This document shows positions 33,435-33,687 of a stretch of DNA of 33,687 bases, in pieces. Location of the stretch: the NCBI GenBank assembly GCA_947571515.1, contig CANOYI010000006.1, positions 1 to 33,687 of the forward strand. The letters run 5' to 3'. The DNA is from an uncultured Clostridium sp. Lineage in GTDB: Bacteria; Bacillota; Clostridia; TANB77; CAG-508. The notes beneath the pieces are model-generated. The model was given only the letters and a program-made list of their open reading frames with translations. It ran no database searches and was not told the DNA's origin. The translations under genes were made by a program, and so were the position numbers. The first letter of the stretch is position 1. Every line of letters starts with the position of its first letter.

Positions 33435-33597
33435 TTTTACACCTTGTGTGTTGCAACCTCTAAATTTTAAGAGTGGTAGGTTGCTCTAAATCGCTACTTG
33501 CTTTCGCTCGTTTTGCTGTCCACTGTTAAAGCTTGCTTGTTACAGTGGCAGTATGCGTTAGCTAGTCGCTTACGCGGTGTTGCAAAAATAATAGATA
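33435..33597. repeat. Repeat R (copy 2), about 163 bp
   Basis: It starts TTTTACACCTTGTGTG and ends GCAAAAATAATAGATA, matching 19347-19510 over most of its length. Differences cluster in the loop between GCAACC and GGTTGCTC (33455-33484), where both copies keep pairing ability, which suggests selection on structure or RNA function. Confidence 0.85.
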
Positions 33598-33687
33598 ATA
33601 TCTCAATTTAGTATCATGTATAAAAATTAGTGAAGAAAGACATCTGGTAAAATGTCAAGATAAAATTTAAAAATTTTTTAATTTTTT

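Overview
The window is AT-rich DNA from a Gram-positive Firmicute, most likely an uncultured Clostridia-type gut or rumen anaerobe. The evidence is the very low G+C codon use, consensus TTGACA/TATAAT promoters, strong AGGAGG ribosome sites, LPxTG proteins with a sortase, a clostridial Rrf2-nifS-nifU cluster and a single-cohesin/dockerin surface system. I read about 27 protein genes, all on the + strand except one small HTH regulator, plus the 3' part of the RNase P RNA. I saw no tRNA, rRNA, transposase or CRISPR array.

Layout: 1-371 partial rnpB; 715-4103 an alpha/beta hydrolase, a DUF2974 (Mbeg1-like) lipase-like gene and an MFS transporter; 4209-6248 a MecA-type class B penicillin-binding protein; 6460-8723 a membrane protein and an acidic coiled-coil protein; 8856-11465 a fused MacB-like ABC transporter; 11706-17157 a divergent XRE regulator with operators, then sortase, LPQTG-anchored cohesin and a 1154-residue dockerin protein; 17359-18615 a Nudix hydrolase and a SipW-type signal peptidase; 18738-20992 nicotinamidase-like and nicotinate phosphoribosyltransferase genes (NAD salvage); 21013-23473 Rrf2 regulator, cysteine desulfurase and IscU/NifU scaffold; 23728-25363 an ECF-like sigma factor with a DUF4179 membrane partner; 25538-27989 a dockerin-GH5 endoglucanase and a second LPKTG-anchored cohesin; 28354-31753 an ABC transporter with two ABC-2 permeases; 31875-32093 a small orphan gene; 32353-33243 another ABC ATPase.

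The most striking observation concerns the genetic code. By hand scan of about 9,600 codons, the codon CGG occurs in frame only four times (2417, 22868, 26687, 29382). At every one of these the protein family continues in the +1 frame, as if the C were skipped and the following GGA/GGT read as glycine. Affected are the DUF2974 gene, the cysteine desulfurase, the GH5 endoglucanase and an ABC-2 permease. No other gene in the window needs a frameshift, while CGA, CGT and CGC are used normally. This suggests that CGG is an undecoded or specially decoded codon that triggers +1 frameshifting (or is read as a CGGN quadruplet) in this organism. Systematic C-insertion sequencing errors are the main alternative.

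The second theme is a minimal cell-surface cohesin-dockerin system. Two single-cohesin proteins with sortase signals each sit beside one dockerin protein, one an adhesin-like giant and the other a cellulase. One module has its own sortase and operator-controlled promoter; the other follows a sigma/anti-sigma-like pair.

Intergenic regions are packed with palindromic repeat elements of at least four kinds. They include hairpins with different stems but a shared GGGAC(A/G)G loop, and a 165-bp structured repeat present twice.
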